A stretch of DNA of 34,900 bases, taken from the NCBI GenBank assembly GCA_903839695.1, contig CAIMDI010000002.1, positions 1 through 34,900 of the forward strand, in the 5' to 3' direction. Within the stretch, counting starts at the first letter, position 1. Every line of letters begins with the position of its first letter. The DNA comes from Candidatus Tayloriibacteriota bacterium. Its GTDB lineage: Bacteria > Patescibacteriota > Minisyncoccia > Phycocordibacterales > PALSA-1337. The notes beneath the pieces were generated by a model. That model worked only from the letters and a program-made list of their open reading frames with translations. It was not told the origin of the DNA and made no database searches. Positions 25,059 to 34,156 of this stretch are shown here, piece after piece. Both the position numbers and the translations under genes were made by a program.

Positions 25059-25940
25059 ATGAAAAATATATTATTTAAAATTCAAGGTAAAATATATAGA
25101 TGTATTGCAAAACTTTTTAAATATCGACCAATAAGCTACCCATATATAAGTGGGGACGGTTTCCGCTCAATGGCTGAACACATTTATGATGAGACGGTTA
25201 AATGCGATGCGACCAACATAAAAAATAATAATATTGTATTTCTTAAGGCTGATATGATAAAAGAATGGTTTGAATTAATTCATCCACAAATTAATTGTAA
25301 GTATAAATTAATTACACATAATAGCGATAGCAGAGTTGGGGAAAAAGAAGCATTATTCGTAGATGACAAGATAATAAAGTGGTATGCACAAAATAATACA
25401 TTCAAACACGAGAAAATTATCCCGATCCCAATTGGTATTGAAAACAAAAGTATTTTTGTAAATGGCTGGTCACTAATGAAAGTTGCAAAGAAACTTAAAA
25501 ATGAAACTGGAAAAAGAAAAAAAGATAAAATTCTTTATGGTTTCAATGTAAACACAAATATAAAAGAAAGAACTACTGCACTTAATTCGTTAAAAAAATG
25601 TTCAGTTTCAGAGGGAATAAAAAGTAGGATTACTCCGATTGAATATAATGAAATACTCAGTAAATATAAATTCGTCGCATCGCCAGAAGGAAATGGGCCA
25701 GATTGTATAAGAACCTGGGAAGCAATGGTTTATGGAGTAATACCAATTATTAGAAATGTCTCAAATTGCCAAGTTATTTCACAGAATTCCCTACCAATAA
25801 TGTTAATAAATGATTGGAGAGAAATTGAAGGATTGAATGAAGAGAAATTAATAGAAATTTATAACAATTATGATTTAAGCAAGAAATCTGGTATAAATAT
25901 GTTTGATTACTGGCAAAAAATAATTAAAAATAATGAATAA
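25059..25940 (+). CDS. Exostosin-like glycosyltransferase
   Basis: The product has 293 residues. The C-terminal block YKFVASPEGNGPDCIRTWEAMVYGVIPII matches the exostosin / GT47-like nucleotide-sugar site (SPEGNGxDxxRxWEAxxxGxIPI). The N-terminal part has LITHNSDSRVGEKEALFVDD and IIPIPIGIENK. It is a likely glycan transferase; donor and acceptor are unknown. It overlaps the next gene by 8 nt, so the two are coupled. A TAAATT -10-like element lies near the ATG. Confidence 0.75.
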   Translation: MKNILFKIQGKIYRCIAKLFKYRPISYPYISGDGFRSMAEHIYDETVKCDATNIKNNNIVFLKADMIKEWFELIHPQINCKYKLITHNSDSRVGEKEALFVDDKIIKWYAQNNTFKHEKIIPIPIGIENKSIFVNGWSLMKVAKKLKNETGKRKKDKILYGFNVNTNIKERTTALNSLKKCSVSEGIKSRITPIEYNEILSKYKFVASPEGNGPDCIRTWEAMVYGVIPIIRNVSNCQVISQNSLPIMLINDWREIEGLNEEKLIEIYNNYDLSKKSGINMFDYWQKIIKNNE

Positions 25941-26793
25941 ATTATACAAGACAGTTCAACAAGCTACCCCACCTATTATATTTAACGCATTCAAACACAG
26001 CTTTTTATATCAAAAAGCAAAACCAACACTAAAGAAATTATTCGATACGAAGCTTCCACCGCAATGGAATCAAATAAATACTGGTATTCTAAAAGGTACA
26101 TGGCTATATTTCTATCCTCGCGGCGATTGGCAAGAGAAAATGTTAAAAGAAGAATATGACAAAGAACTTTTTGATGCTATAAGAAAATTTGATTTAAAGG
26201 GAAAAACAATATTTGATATTGGGTCACATGTTGGCTACCATTCTATTTTCTTTTCAAAATTAGTTGGACCAAGTGGAAAGGTTTTAGCTTTTGAACCAAA
26301 TCCATTTAACGCAAAAAGAATTCAAGAAAACATAGATAAGAATTCAATTAAAAACATAAAAGTATATAATATTGCTTTATCTTCAGAAAATTCTGAGACG
26401 GATTTCCTATTCAGTGAAAATATTGAAAACGGAACAAGCAGTGGAGGATTTATAGAGGCATCAGATACTTTCTACAGTAAAGATTCATACGAAAATGGTA
26501 TAGGATTCAAGCGAATGAAAGTCGCAACAAAAAGAATTGATGATCTAGATGAGATCAAAGAAGGAAAGCTTAAAGTTAATGTAATAAAGATCGACGTTGA
26601 AGGTGCTGAAAGTCTAGTCTTCAATGGTGCAATGGCGACAATAAAAAAAGATCGTCCGATTATTTTTATAGAGATACACTCAATGACGAATATGTATTAT
26701 TTCTTAAATATGTTACAGGATATAAATTATAGTTGTGAATTATTGAAGAGAGAGAGTGATGGTAGACACTTGATAATGGCAAGTCCTAAGTAG
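25933..26793 (+). CDS. FkbM-type methyltransferase
   Basis: The product has 286 residues. Motif I is TIFDIGSHVGYHSIFFSKLVG, followed by KVLAFEPNPFNAKRIQENI. The FkbM signature is VNVIKIDVEGAESLVFNGA. It is diverged from the other FkbM gene in this window but has the same likely job of sugar O-methylation. It overlaps the exostosin-like gene by 8 nt. Confidence 0.9.
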   Translation: MNKLYKTVQQATPPIIFNAFKHSFLYQKAKPTLKKLFDTKLPPQWNQINTGILKGTWLYFYPRGDWQEKMLKEEYDKELFDAIRKFDLKGKTIFDIGSHVGYHSIFFSKLVGPSGKVLAFEPNPFNAKRIQENIDKNSIKNIKVYNIALSSENSETDFLFSENIENGTSSGGFIEASDTFYSKDSYENGIGFKRMKVATKRIDDLDEIKEGKLKVNVIKIDVEGAESLVFNGAMATIKKDRPIIFIEIHSMTNMYYFLNMLQDINYSCELLKRESDGRHLIMASPK

Positions 26794-26825
26794 TCTACTA
26801 TAATATATACCCATCTATAAATAAG

Positions 26826-27644
26826 CTATTTTAACTTTTTGAAGACTACGACATAGCTCATTGATTTGATATCGTTATTTTTATTTTTCCACTCGTTATG
26901 ATAGACGATTTTCTCTATTATATTAAAAGCTATTTGTGGAATCCAAATGAAAATCGGACTAATCATTTTATAAAATATGTTTTTAGAATACTTTCTATCT
27001 CTTATCGAAATAGAAAAAACATATCGCTTAAAATAATTTTTCAATATACCCTCTTCATAGCTCTCAATTATTTTTTCATAGTTATGTTCACTAAAAAGTC
27101 TAGTTATTTCACTTGGGTGATAATGCTTGTAATGACCAAAATGATCTAGTTTTCCCCCGTCATGAAATAACTCTGTTTCGCAAGCTGGTCCGCAGAAAGT
27201 TGGGTTTGGGGTAAGTATATAGACAATTCCTCCTGCTTCTTGCAAAAAACTTACTCTGGAAACAAAATCTACTAAATCAGTTTCAGGAATATGCTCAAAG
27301 ACATCAGCCATCAAAATAAAATCAAATTTTTCTTTAAAATCCATTTTTTGAATAAATCCATTTCTAACAGTCAGATTTTTATATTTTTTACTAAGGTTAT
27401 CCAGATGGACATTTGAAGTGGCTTCAACCGCGGTACCTTTTCTGAATTTATGCAAAAAAGGTATTGAGTAATGTCCTGTTGACGCACCAATATCAAGAAA
27501 ATTATCCCACTTAGGGCATAAGTTGATCGCACTGTTCATAACCTCTAAAGTAAACTTCTTTGTTACATCAGGTAGTCTATGACTCAATCGATCATCTCCG
27601 TTATTCTTACGATATATCCAATACAAATCATTTTTCGCATACAT
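26826..27644 (-). CDS. Class I SAM-dependent methyltransferase
   Basis: The product has 272 residues. Motif I is WDNFLDIGASTGHYSIPFL, then GTAVEATSNVHLDNLSKKY, and the motif IV region is FDFILMADVFEHIPETDLVDFV. GGIVYILTPNPTFCGPACETELFHDG is the motif VI loop. A C-terminal hydrophobic stretch (ISPIFIWIPQIAFNII) may attach it to the membrane. A minus-strand extended -10 lies 7 nt before the ATG. It is divergent from the next methyltransferase. Confidence 0.85.
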   Translation of the reverse strand: MYAKNDLYWIYRKNNGDDRLSHRLPDVTKKFTLEVMNSAINLCPKWDNFLDIGASTGHYSIPFLHKFRKGTAVEATSNVHLDNLSKKYKNLTVRNGFIQKMDFKEKFDFILMADVFEHIPETDLVDFVSRVSFLQEAGGIVYILTPNPTFCGPACETELFHDGGKLDHFGHYKHYHPSEITRLFSEHNYEKIIESYEEGILKNYFKRYVFSISIRDRKYSKNIFYKMISPIFIWIPQIAFNIIEKIVYHNEWKNKNNDIKSMSYVVVFKKLK

Positions 27645-27651
27645 ATGGAAT

Positions 27652-27660
27652 ATACTAACA
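27652..27660 (-). promoter_or_regulatory. Extended -10 promoter (minus strand methyltransferase)
   Basis: TGTTAGTAT ends 7 nt before the ATG at 27644. It is one half of a very compact divergent promoter pair, with only 46 bp between the two start codons. Confidence 0.65.
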
Positions 27661-27675
27661 AATGATTAAAAAATA

Positions 27676-27684
27676 TGATAGTAT
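27676..27684 (+). promoter_or_regulatory. Extended -10 promoter (plus strand methyltransferase)
   Basis: TGATAGTAT ends 6 nt before the ATG at 27691, which places the predicted transcription start on the A of ATG. Confidence 0.65.
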
Positions 27685-27690
27685 TATCGA

Positions 27691-28362
27691 ATGAAAATAA
27701 TTAGAGAAGCATACAAAGATAGACTATTAAAAAACTTCTGGGCATTAAGTAATTTTAATAAAATAATATACCTAATCCTAATTCGTCCATTCGAACCAAA
27801 AAAAGAACGTATTTTCTTTGATGGATCGTTTTTCTTACCAGGACAAATGTACAAAGCTGAACGTAAGGGTCTTTATGAAGCAGTAGTAAATGCTAGGCCT
27901 GATTACTGCTTCGAAATCGGAACATTCACAGGAGGAGGAAGTACTTTCTTTATTACTGAAGCCCTAAAAGATAACAATAAAGGCAAACTATTCACAACAG
28001 AAAATAATAAAACTTTGTATAAAAAAGCAAAGAGAAGATATGCTACTTTTATTAGGAGAAATTTCCCTTTCGTAAATTTTATATACAGCTCGACCCCTAA
28101 TCCATTTGAAAAATATCTTACAGAAAAAGACAAAAGCAATTTTATTTTTTTAGACGGAGCTGAAGATGGAAAACAAACTCTCGAACAATATAATTACTTT
28201 ACTCCCTATTTTAAAAATGGAACTGTGATTGCGCTTCATGATTGGAATACAGAGAAAACAGTCAAGGTTAAACCAGTGATACTTCAGAATCCTAGATGGA
28301 AAAAACTTGTCGAATTAAATCAGCCTGAAAGTGTCGGTTTTGTAATATTCAAATACACATAG
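27691..28362 (+). CDS. Class I SAM methyltransferase (CmcI / Methyltransf_24-like)
   Basis: The product has 223 residues. YCFEIGTFTGGGSTFFITEAL is the glycine-rich SAM loop. KGKLFTTENNKTLYKKAKRRY and NFIFLDGAEDGKQTLEQYNYFTPYFKNGTVIALHDW give the DG and HD residues typical of CmcI/cephalosporin hydroxylase-type methyltransferases. It is followed after 2 bp by a GT2 gene, so it starts a four-gene plus-strand operon. Confidence 0.82.
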   Translation: MKIIREAYKDRLLKNFWALSNFNKIIYLILIRPFEPKKERIFFDGSFFLPGQMYKAERKGLYEAVVNARPDYCFEIGTFTGGGSTFFITEALKDNNKGKLFTTENNKTLYKKAKRRYATFIRRNFPFVNFIYSSTPNPFEKYLTEKDKSNFIFLDGAEDGKQTLEQYNYFTPYFKNGTVIALHDWNTEKTVKVKPVILQNPRWKKLVELNQPESVGFVIFKYT

Positions 28363-28364
28363 GC

Positions 28365-29549
28365 ATGCAACCAGATTTAAGCATAATAATTCCCTGTTAT
28401 AATTGTTCAAAAACACTTAAACAAGCTTTTGATTCTTGCTTTAGACAAAACCTAACAATAAACTACGAAATAGTCATGGTTGATGATTATTCAACCGACA
28501 ACACCAGAGAAATCATCAAGGAATTATCAGTAGGACATAATAATATTGTTCTAGAATTTCATAAACAAAACCGGGGTGGTGGTGCGACAAGAAATACTGC
28601 AGTAAAAAATGCGTCAGCACAAATAATCTTCTGCCTTGATAGTGATGATATTCTTCAAAACGGGACTTTAGAAAAAATGTATAATCTTATAAAGAGTACT
28701 AAGAGTGATGGAGTTGGAATACAGACATCAATTAAATTTAGCGAAAATGATACAAAAAAAGTAAGCTTTATAAATGAGTTTGGGTATGTGGGAAAAAAAA
28801 TTCCTTTTGAAAGTTTAATTGAAAAAGACAATACCAATATGTGTTCCTTGTATTCAACTTTTATGTTTACAAAAAAAGCTTTTGAAATTGTGGGTGGGTA
28901 CCCAGAAGGTCATGGGTTTGATACCCAATCTTTTGCATGGAGATTCCTTGCGAATGGCCTTACGGCATATACGTGTCCTAATGCTCAATATTTTCATAGA
29001 ATTAATTTTACAAAATCATACTACATTAGAGAATATGAATCAGGAAAAATAAACCACAATTGGTATAAAACTCTTGAGGAATTTCTATATTTGTTTGATA
29101 GAAACGTTCAAAAGGAAATTATGTACTTTGATTTAAACAGCACAACAAAAGTTCTTTTGAATTCAATAAAAAAATTTGATAAAATTTTTAAAGACGGCTA
29201 CGAAAATTTAGTTACAAACAATACTTCAGATCAATACGAAAAATATTTGAGTAATGTAAAAGAAATTAGTCGAGAAGATAAATACTGGCTTGGTACAAAA
29301 AAGTTTTCTACAGGCAAATTCTCAGAAGCATTTGATATTTTTGAGTTTCTAATAAAAGATGGGGTCAATACAGGCTATACACATTACTATTTACAAAAAT
29401 GTTCGGAGCTAAGTAATCGTGAAAGTAAATTGATTGATCAAAAGAAAATTGATCAGCTATTTACTTATGCAAAGCAAGGATCTAGGCTTAATATTTTTAT
29501 TAGAATTTACAGAAAAATTATAAGATTAATTAAAAAAATATATGATTAA
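28365..29549 (+). CDS. Glycosyltransferase family 2 with extra C-terminal domain
   Basis: The product has 394 residues. The GT-A core is LSIIIPCYNCSKTLKQAFDSC, IVMVDDYSTDNTREII, and the metal-binding DxD-like CLDSDDIL. The acceptor-side FMFTKKAFEIVGGYPEGHGFD…FAWRFLANG follows. About 150 residues after the core (GYENLVTNNTSDQ…KFSTGKFSEAFDIFEFLIKD) include a TPR-like helical pair. It builds the surface glycan. The stop overlaps the next start by 8 nt. Confidence 0.9.
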   Translation: MQPDLSIIIPCYNCSKTLKQAFDSCFRQNLTINYEIVMVDDYSTDNTREIIKELSVGHNNIVLEFHKQNRGGGATRNTAVKNASAQIIFCLDSDDILQNGTLEKMYNLIKSTKSDGVGIQTSIKFSENDTKKVSFINEFGYVGKKIPFESLIEKDNTNMCSLYSTFMFTKKAFEIVGGYPEGHGFDTQSFAWRFLANGLTAYTCPNAQYFHRINFTKSYYIREYESGKINHNWYKTLEEFLYLFDRNVQKEIMYFDLNSTTKVLLNSIKKFDKIFKDGYENLVTNNTSDQYEKYLSNVKEISREDKYWLGTKKFSTGKFSEAFDIFEFLIKDGVNTGYTHYYLQKCSELSNRESKLIDQKKIDQLFTYAKQGSRLNIFIRIYRKIIRLIKKIYD

Positions 29550-30426
29550 AGGTTTCATTTTCCAAATTAAATCAAGAGTAGAAAGACCTCATCTGATCCT
29601 GTATTTTATTATATTGAGAATAAAAAAATTTTTCAAAATTGGTTTTGAAACTGATACAAACAAGCATAGTCCAAAAATTGATATTATGATTCCAACTGTT
29701 TCAAAAGACTTCACACTTATTAAAGATGTTATCGATTCATTTTTAAAGATTAACCATGAGATAAATAAAATATTCGTGGTTGCGCCCCCTCACGAAGAAA
29801 TTGTCCAATATTGTTCCAAAAACAATTTACAATTTGTTGATGAAAAAACAGTATTAGGATATGGAAAAGATGCTATAAAATATTTTGTTAACAATACAAA
29901 TAGAAATGGTTGGATTTTTCAACAACTTCTAAAACTGTCTGGTGAGAATATTGTTGAAATGGATAATTATTTTATCCTTGACTCTGATACTATCATTGCC
30001 AATAATTTTTCATTAATTGAGAATGACAAATTTATTTTTTACCAAAACGAAGAATGGCATAGCGCATATTTCAAAGCTTTTTATAAAATTTTTGGATACA
30101 AAACAATTAATAAACTTTCATTTACATCGCACATGATGATATTCAACAAAAATATGCTTAGATTAATGAAAAAAGAGATGGAAGCCAAGAAAGGCAAAAG
30201 TTGGGATGAGGTATATTTGTCTACCATTGATCCAAATGAAGCGTCCTGCATATCTGATTATGATACTTACGCAAACTGGGTACTGTGCAATTTTCCAAAC
30301 AAAGTAATACAGAGACCATTGTACAATAAAGCTCTTTCTAGAGACAAATTACAAGAAGTAAAGAACAACATGGGCAGATATTCAAAGATTCTTAAGACAA
30401 TTTCATTTCACAGTTATATTAAATAA
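29542..30426 (+). CDS. DUF6492-type putative glycosyltransferase
   Basis: The product has 294 residues. IDIMIPTVSKDFTLIKDVIDSFLK, then NGWIFQQLLKLSGENIVEMDNYFILDSDT with a DSDT (DxD-like) site, SFTSHMMIFNKNML, and CISDYDTYANWVL match the DUF6492 family, which looks like GT-A-fold transferases. The start overlaps the GT2 gene by 8 nt, and the next gene begins after 2 bp, so it is part of the same operon. Confidence 0.75.
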   Translation: MIKGFIFQIKSRVERPHLILYFIILRIKKFFKIGFETDTNKHSPKIDIMIPTVSKDFTLIKDVIDSFLKINHEINKIFVVAPPHEEIVQYCSKNNLQFVDEKTVLGYGKDAIKYFVNNTNRNGWIFQQLLKLSGENIVEMDNYFILDSDTIIANNFSLIENDKFIFYQNEEWHSAYFKAFYKIFGYKTINKLSFTSHMMIFNKNMLRLMKKEMEAKKGKSWDEVYLSTIDPNEASCISDYDTYANWVLCNFPNKVIQRPLYNKALSRDKLQEVKNNMGRYSKILKTISFHSYIK

Positions 30427-30428
30427 TA

Positions 30429-31286
30429 ATGATAATTATCAATTTAAGCGGTGGGTTAGGAAATCAAATATTTCAATATGCTTTCGGCAGGGCTCTTTCA
30501 AAGAAATTAAATATTGAATTAAAACTAGATGGTAATTATTATTTTAGTAAAAAATGCATAAATAGCGATGTTCCAAGATCATATCTTTTAGATAAATTCA
30601 ATATTCATGCAAGCCTCGCAACAATTGAAGAAGTCAAAAAAGTAAACTCTATCTTGAAAAAAATAGTTAGAAAAGTAAATTTAAAAATTTATGGACCAGC
30701 GAATCCTTTTGATTTTAATGAAAAAAAATTCAACAAAAAAGATAATCAGTTCTATGTAGGCTTCTGGCAAAATGAAAAATACTTTAGTGAGATAAGTGAA
30801 GTTATAAGACAGGATATAACTTTAAAAAACGAAATGACTGGAATCTCTAGCAACCTAATGAATCAAATAACAAACTCGATTGATGCCACGTCTATACACG
30901 TCAGAAGAACTGATATACTTGATCCAAAAAATAAGTATGGAGGAATATGTGATGGAAATTATTATAAAAAAGCGATGGATATAATTAAAGAAAAAGTTTA
31001 TTCACCCACTTTCTTTATATTTTCAGATGACATCGAATGGTGCAAAGATAATTTTAAATTTGAAAAAAAAATCTATTTTGTATCTAATCCAATGACAAAA
31101 GATTACGAGGAGTTAGTACTAATGAGTAATTGTAAACATAATATCATTGCCAACTCATCTTTTAGTTGGTGGGGTGCATGGTTAAATAAAAATAATAATA
31201 AGATAATTATCGCACCTAGAAAGTGGCTAAATGTAAACGAAAAAGAATACAAAGATGTCCTCCCAAAAAATTGGATAAAAATTTAA
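30429..31286 (+). CDS. GT11 alpha-1,2-fucosyltransferase
   Basis: The product has 285 residues. The GT11 start is NLSGGLGNQIFQYAFGRALS. The nucleotide-site motif is SIHVRRTDIL (HxRRxD). FFIFSDDIEWCKDNF and the C-terminal NIIANSSFSWWGAWLN complete the family pattern. It transfers fucose from GDP-fucose in alpha-1,2 linkage. The last gene of this plus-strand operon, it meets the minus-strand gmd gene convergently. It is a paralogue of the GT11 gene at 32446. Confidence 0.92.
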   Translation: MIIINLSGGLGNQIFQYAFGRALSKKLNIELKLDGNYYFSKKCINSDVPRSYLLDKFNIHASLATIEEVKKVNSILKKIVRKVNLKIYGPANPFDFNEKKFNKKDNQFYVGFWQNEKYFSEISEVIRQDITLKNEMTGISSNLMNQITNSIDATSIHVRRTDILDPKNKYGGICDGNYYKKAMDIIKEKVYSPTFFIFSDDIEWCKDNFKFEKKIYFVSNPMTKDYEELVLMSNCKHNIIANSSFSWWGAWLNKNNNKIIIAPRKWLNVNEKEYKDVLPKNWIKI

Positions 31287-31307
31287 TTTTATTAAAACTA
31301 CTAAAAA

Positions 31308-32354
31308 TTATTTTGCACGCTGATTTTGTTCAAATAACTGGTTTTGACTTATGACTTTGTAGTGATTTAAATCATTTTCAACCATCATTTTCACAAGTTG
31401 CGCAAATGAAACCTTAGGCTTCCATTCGAGTTCTTTCCTAGCTTTTTTTGCATCACCACACAGAAAATCTACTTCTGCTGGACGATAAAATTTCGGATCT
31501 ATTTTTACAATTGTATTGCCATTTTGATCTTTTCCAATTTCATTAACACCCTTTCCTGACCATTTTATCTTTATACCAAGATTCAAAGCTGCTTCGTTTA
31601 CAAAATCTCTAACAGTATGACTTTCACCAGTAGCAATCACGTAGTCGTCAGCCTTCTTTTGCTGTAAGATTTTCCACATTGCTTCAACATAGTCACCAGC
31701 AAATCCCCAGTCTCTCTTTGCACCCAAATTACCCAATTCTAGTTGATCTTGAAGTCCGAGTTTTAATTTTGCAAGAGAAATTGTTATTTTTCTAGTTACA
31801 AACTGGGCTCCACGTCTGGGTGACTCATGATTAAATAGTATTCCGGAACAAATAAAATATCCCTTCTTTCTCATATTTACAACAAAGTCCTCGTGTGCTC
31901 GTCTTTTTGCTTCAGCGTACGGGCTTACTGGTTTAAAAGGAGTTTTCTCGTTCTGTGGTGGCTTACTTGACCCAAACATTTCGCTAGTTGAAGCTTGGTA
32001 AATTTTTACTTTTGGATTTACTCTAATTGCTTCATTTACAACTCTTCCTAGACCATAATAATTTATGTCTTCTGTTTCCTCTGGACAAGTAAATGATGTT
32101 GCCACATGTGACTGAGCTGCTAAATTATAAACTTCATCTGGAACAACCTTTTCCATGGCTCTTCGCACAGTTTCCAAATCCCTTAAATTTCCATCTATCT
32201 TATGTATCTTTATATTTGGGTAATCAAATCTAGCAAAAGGATCATTACTTGTTCTTCTGACAAGTCCGTAAACTTCATAGCCCTTTTTCAACAAAAATTC
32301 AGACAAATAAGAACCATCTTGACCGGTAATTCCTGTAATAAGGGCTTTTTTCAT
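31308..32354 (-). CDS. gmd: GDP-mannose 4,6-dehydratase
   Basis: The product has 348 residues from the ATG at 32354. The track's start at 32372 lies in the promoter. The NAD(P) loop is ITGITGQDGSYLSEFLL. The catalytic Tyr/Lys pair is in SPYAEAKRRAH. LFNHESPRRGAQFVTRKI and GNLGAKRDWGFAGDYVEAMW are the family motifs. It makes GDP-4-keto-6-deoxymannose, the precursor of GDP-fucose (and GDP-rhamnose or -perosamine). It lies between two fucosyltransferase genes on the opposite strand. No GDP-fucose synthase is in the window, so that step must be encoded elsewhere, or another 6-deoxyhexose is made. Confidence 0.96.
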   Translation of the reverse strand: MKKALITGITGQDGSYLSEFLLKKGYEVYGLVRRTSNDPFARFDYPNIKIHKIDGNLRDLETVRRAMEKVVPDEVYNLAAQSHVATSFTCPEETEDINYYGLGRVVNEAIRVNPKVKIYQASTSEMFGSSKPPQNEKTPFKPVSPYAEAKRRAHEDFVVNMRKKGYFICSGILFNHESPRRGAQFVTRKITISLAKLKLGLQDQLELGNLGAKRDWGFAGDYVEAMWKILQQKKADDYVIATGESHTVRDFVNEAALNLGIKIKWSGKGVNEIGKDQNGNTIVKIDPKFYRPAEVDFLCGDAKKARKELEWKPKVSFAQLVKMMVENDLNHYKVISQNQLFEQNQRAK

Positions 32355-32363
32355 ATTGATATA

Positions 32364-32369
32364 AGTATA
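32364..32369 (-). promoter_or_regulatory. -10 element for gmd
   Basis: TATACT on the minus strand, with TG just upstream in a slightly different register, ends 9 nt before the ATG at 32354. Confidence 0.55.
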
Positions 32370-32430
32370 CACATGGTATTTATTTAATCAATACTTGTTC
32401 ATTTTATAATTATCTGTTTACATAATAATC

Positions 32431-32439
32431 TGATAAACT
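32431..32439 (+). promoter_or_regulatory. Extended -10 promoter for the second fucosyltransferase operon
   Basis: TGATAAACT ends 6 nt before the ATG at 32446, which puts the predicted start of transcription on the start codon. A -35-like TTTACA is upstream. Confidence 0.6.
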
Positions 32440-32445
32440 AGTAAT

Positions 32446-33330
32446 ATGTTAGTGATGAATATAAAAGGCGGTCTCGGTAATCAATTATTCCAATACGCAG
32501 CTGGAAGGGCTTTAGCGTTGAGAAGAGATGATGATAAAAAAGGAATAAATTCAATAAAATTAGACATAACTGGCTACGGAGAAAACAACGGCATTGACAC
32601 CATACGCCACTATGCCCTATCGCCATTCAACATAAATGCCGAGATAGCTTCTGCTGATGAAATCAAAAAACTGAAATACCCTCTTGGAAGAATTTCAAAG
32701 GTATTGCGATTTATTAAAATTAAAATACTTAGACAATTCAATACTGGCTTTAATTCATCAATTTATAATTCTAAAAAACCACTATATCTAGACGGCTTCT
32801 TCCAAACTGAAAAATATTTCATCGATAAAGAAGATGAAATCAGAAAAGATTTAACACTCAAGGATCCTTTGAGTCCAAGAGCTGTGGAAATATTGGCAAA
32901 AATAAATAGTTGCCCAAATAGCATCTCTCTACACATTAGACGTGGTGATTATGTTAGCGATAAAAATACAAACCAAAACCATGGTACATGCGATATGGAT
33001 TATTATAAAAAAGCGATTGAATATATAAATTCAAAAATTGGAAATGACATGCAAGTCTTTATCTTTTCAGATGATATAGAATGGGCAAAAGAAAATTTAA
33101 AATTTGATTATCCTACGATCTTCGTCTCTTCTCCAGAAATACCTGATTATGAAGAACTAATATTAATGAGCAAATGTAAACACAATATCATTGCCAATTC
33201 CTCTTTTAGCTGGTGGGGTGCTTGGCTTAATCAAAACCATGATAAAATAGTAATTGCCCCAAAAAAATGGGTATTAAAAAACGAAAATAATTTTAAAGAC
33301 ATAATTCCTGAAAAATGGCACAAAATATAA
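32446..33330 (+). CDS. GT11 alpha-1,2-fucosyltransferase
   Basis: The product has 294 residues. MNIKGGLGNQLFQYAAGRAL, SLHIRRGDYV (HxRRGD), VFIFSDDIEWAKENL and NIIANSSFSWWGAWLN match GT11 throughout. It is closely related to the gene at 30429, including shared stretches at the DNA level around the SWWGAW region. A nearby ATG at 32455 is an alternative start. The gene overlaps the next one by 16 nt. Confidence 0.92.
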   Translation: MLVMNIKGGLGNQLFQYAAGRALALRRDDDKKGINSIKLDITGYGENNGIDTIRHYALSPFNINAEIASADEIKKLKYPLGRISKVLRFIKIKILRQFNTGFNSSIYNSKKPLYLDGFFQTEKYFIDKEDEIRKDLTLKDPLSPRAVEILAKINSCPNSISLHIRRGDYVSDKNTNQNHGTCDMDYYKKAIEYINSKIGNDMQVFIFSDDIEWAKENLKFDYPTIFVSSPEIPDYEELILMSKCKHNIIANSSFSWWGAWLNQNHDKIVIAPKKWVLKNENNFKDIIPEKWHKI

Positions 33331-34097
33331 ATAATCCTAAAGTTTCTATAATCATAATAACCTTCAATCGTGAAAACTATATTCATGAAGCTATTGATAG
33401 TATTTTAGAACAAACTTTTACTGACTGGGAAGCTATAATAATTGATGATGCATCTGAAGATAATACCGAAAAAATTGTTAAGAAATATATTGATAATAAT
33501 CCAAATATTAAATACCATAAAAATGAAAAAAATCTTGGTATAGCTAGATCCAGAAATAAAGGAATTGAATTAGCTCGTGGCGAATATATAGCACCACTAG
33601 ACAGTGATGATATTTGGTTAGACAAAAATAAACTTCAAAAACAAGTAGAATTTTTAGACATAAATCATGATTACGCACTTCTAGGTGGAGGCATTATGCA
33701 TATTGATGATCAATCAAAACCAATTAAAAAAGTACTTTTCCCTATTTATAATTCTGTAATTAGAAATATTATTTTGCAGTATAATCCCTTTGCTCAATCA
33801 ACACTACTTTTTAGGAAAAAAATTGCTATAGAACTTGGAGGTTATTCTACAGATTATAAAGTTTGTGATGATTACGAACTTTGGTTAAGAATGGGTATTA
33901 AATACAAATTTACAAATATTCCACAAATCCTTGCAGGATACAGAATACATGGCGGAAATATTACACATACAAAAAGGCTCACTACAGCACGAGAAATACT
34001 GGAAATAGTACGAAAGCATGCTTCTAACTACAATAGAGCGCGTATTGGCATTATAAAGGCTTATTTGCGTATATTATTGTCATATATACGGACTTAG
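33315..34097 (+). CDS. Glycosyltransferase family 2
   Basis: The product has 260 residues. KVSIIIITFNRENYIHEAIDSILEQTFTDWE, IIIDDASEDNTEKIV, and the metal site APLDSDDIWL define the GT-A core. ELGGYSTDYKVCDDYELWLRMG is the acceptor-side ED motif region. It starts inside the end of the fucosyltransferase gene (16-nt overlap), so the two are co-translated. Confidence 0.92.
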   Translation: MAQNINNPKVSIIIITFNRENYIHEAIDSILEQTFTDWEAIIIDDASEDNTEKIVKKYIDNNPNIKYHKNEKNLGIARSRNKGIELARGEYIAPLDSDDIWLDKNKLQKQVEFLDINHDYALLGGGIMHIDDQSKPIKKVLFPIYNSVIRNIILQYNPFAQSTLLFRKKIAIELGGYSTDYKVCDDYELWLRMGIKYKFTNIPQILAGYRIHGGNITHTKRLTTAREILEIVRKHASNYNRARIGIIKAYLRILLSYIRT

Positions 34098-34103
34098 AAG
34101 TCC
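34090..34103 (+). terminator. Small hairpin at the end of the GT2 gene
   Basis: GGACTT-AG-AAGTCC is a perfect 6-bp inverted repeat that contains the GT2 stop codon. The sequence after it (TTAATATAAGG) is not a clear U-tract, so this is at best a weak terminator. Confidence 0.35.
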
Positions 34104-34156
34104 TTAATATAAGGTTCAATTAACATTGTAAATTAGTTTATAGCCACATTTATTTA

